A model generated the notes under the pieces. The model was not told where the DNA came from and did not search any database. It worked only from the letters and a program-made list of their open reading frames with translations. A stretch of 64,000 bases of DNA from Phytopseudomonas daroniae (lineage in GTDB: Bacteria; Pseudomonadota; Gammaproteobacteria; Pseudomonadales; Pseudomonadaceae), in the NCBI RefSeq assembly GCF_004327285.1, contig NZ_QJUI01000012.1, positions 124,001-188,000 on the forward strand. Direction: 5' to 3'. Shown one piece after another: positions 63,490 through 64,000 of the stretch. The position numbers were made by a program, and so were the translations under genes. The first letter of the stretch is position 1. Every line of letters starts with the position of its first letter.

Positions 63490-64000
63490 ATGATCGATTT
63501 CGGCCTCCCTGATTACGAGCGCAGCACCGCCCGCCTCGCCCCTTCTCGCCCGGTGGTACTGTGCCTGTCCGGCCACGACCCAAGCGGTGGCGCCGGCCTG
63601 CAGGCCGATATCGAAGCACTGCTGGCCCAGGGTTGCCACGCTGCCCCGACAGTCACCGCGCTGACTGTGCAGGACACAGTCGACGTCAGCGACTTCCGTG
63701 TGCTCGACCGCGACTGGGTACTCGCCCAGGCCCACGCGGTGATCGCCGATATGCCGGTGGCCGCGGTCAAGCTGGGCATGCTCGGTTCGGTGGAAATGGT
63801 CGAGACGGTTCTGATGATCATGGACAAGCTGCCGGGCGTGCCGCTGGTCTGCGACCCGGTGCTGCGTGCTGGCGGTGGCGGTACCCTGGGCAAGGACGAA
63901 GTCGGTTTCGCCATGCGCGAGCGTCTGTTCGGCGCTTCCACCATCGCCACGCCCAACCTGCCGGAAGCGCGCATCCTCGCCGAACTGCCAGACGGCACGC
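63490..64000 (+). CDS. thiD: hydroxymethylpyrimidine/phosphomethylpyrimidine kinase, 5' part
   Basis: N-terminal 170 residues of ThiD, the PfkB-fold kinase that phosphorylates HMP and HMP-phosphate in thiamine synthesis. The family start VLCLSGHDPSGGAGLQADIE and the blocks HAAPTVTALTVQDTV, VKLGMLGS and VCDPVLRAGGG are seen. The frame is open to the right edge of the window. Start at the ATG beginning MIDFGLPDYERS; a GTG three codons earlier is possible. The first 20 residues precede the usual start region of the family, so a MITE insertion just upstream may have altered the leader. Confidence 0.93.
   Translation, partial: MIDFGLPDYERSTARLAPSRPVVLCLSGHDPSGGAGLQADIEALLAQGCHAAPTVTALTVQDTVDVSDFRVLDRDWVLAQAHAVIADMPVAAVKLGMLGSVEMVETVLMIMDKLPGVPLVCDPVLRAGGGGTLGKDEVGFAMRERLFGASTIATPNLPEARILAELPDGT

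Overview
The window is a stretch of chromosome from a gamma-proteobacterium of the Pseudomonas lineage. It is GC-rich, and its right two-thirds carries the standard pseudomonad gene order from rpoS/nlpD through surE, ispF, adhC, ispD, eno, pyrG, dnaE, the lpx genes, bamA, cdsA, frr, tsf and rpsB, then divergent map and glnD. The Mqo, GfnR, DapC and YajG-type neighbours also fit Pseudomonas. The dispersed intergenic repeats make me lean, weakly, towards the mendocina/oleovorans/stutzeri side of the genus. No rRNA, tRNA, prophage, CRISPR array or complete insertion sequence was seen.

Layout. 1-8.8 kb: end of rsmC, a Mn2+-type yybP-ykoY riboswitch with its GDT1-family exporter, an SDR, an M48 lipoprotein protease, an SRAP protein lacking most of its active site, two small zinc-ribbon/DUF2007 genes, an acyltransferase, a YajG lipoprotein and mqo. 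9-15 kb (minus strand): ispF-truD-surE-pcm-popT-like(DUF368)-nlpD-rpoS, a tight operon ending in the stationary-phase sigma factor. 15-20 kb: a Dps protein, formaldehyde detoxification genes (fghA, adhC, divergent gfnR) and a ribosome hibernation-type factor. 19.8-45.8 kb (minus strand): a very long run of essential genes, many overlapping as ATGA: rpsB-tsf-pyrH-frr-uppS-cdsA-dxr-rseP-bamA-skp-lpxD-fabZ-lpxA-lpxB-rnhB-dnaE-accA-tilS-pyrG-kdsA-eno-ftsB-ispD. It links translation, isoprenoid/undecaprenyl synthesis, lipid A and outer-membrane assembly. 46-53 kb: map, glnD, an MCP and dapC. 53-57 kb: an AidB-type acyl-CoA dehydrogenase and a hybrid sensor kinase. 57-63 kb: a ferric-siderophore ABC importer with a FhuF-type reductase and an MFS protein. 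63.3 kb: a MITE-like element, then the start of thiD.

Most genes are ordinary core functions. The least explained material is between genes: a 73-bp structured repeat present twice with compensatory base changes, a family of CAAGC-heptad palindromes (three places, one expanded into a seven-unit tandem array immediately before tilS), a MITE-like element, and a 27-bp perfect dyad upstream of mqo. Among proteins, the SRAP protein that has lost Cys2, Asn and His of its DNA-crosslinking site is the most unusual. I did not find a convincing new multi-gene system.
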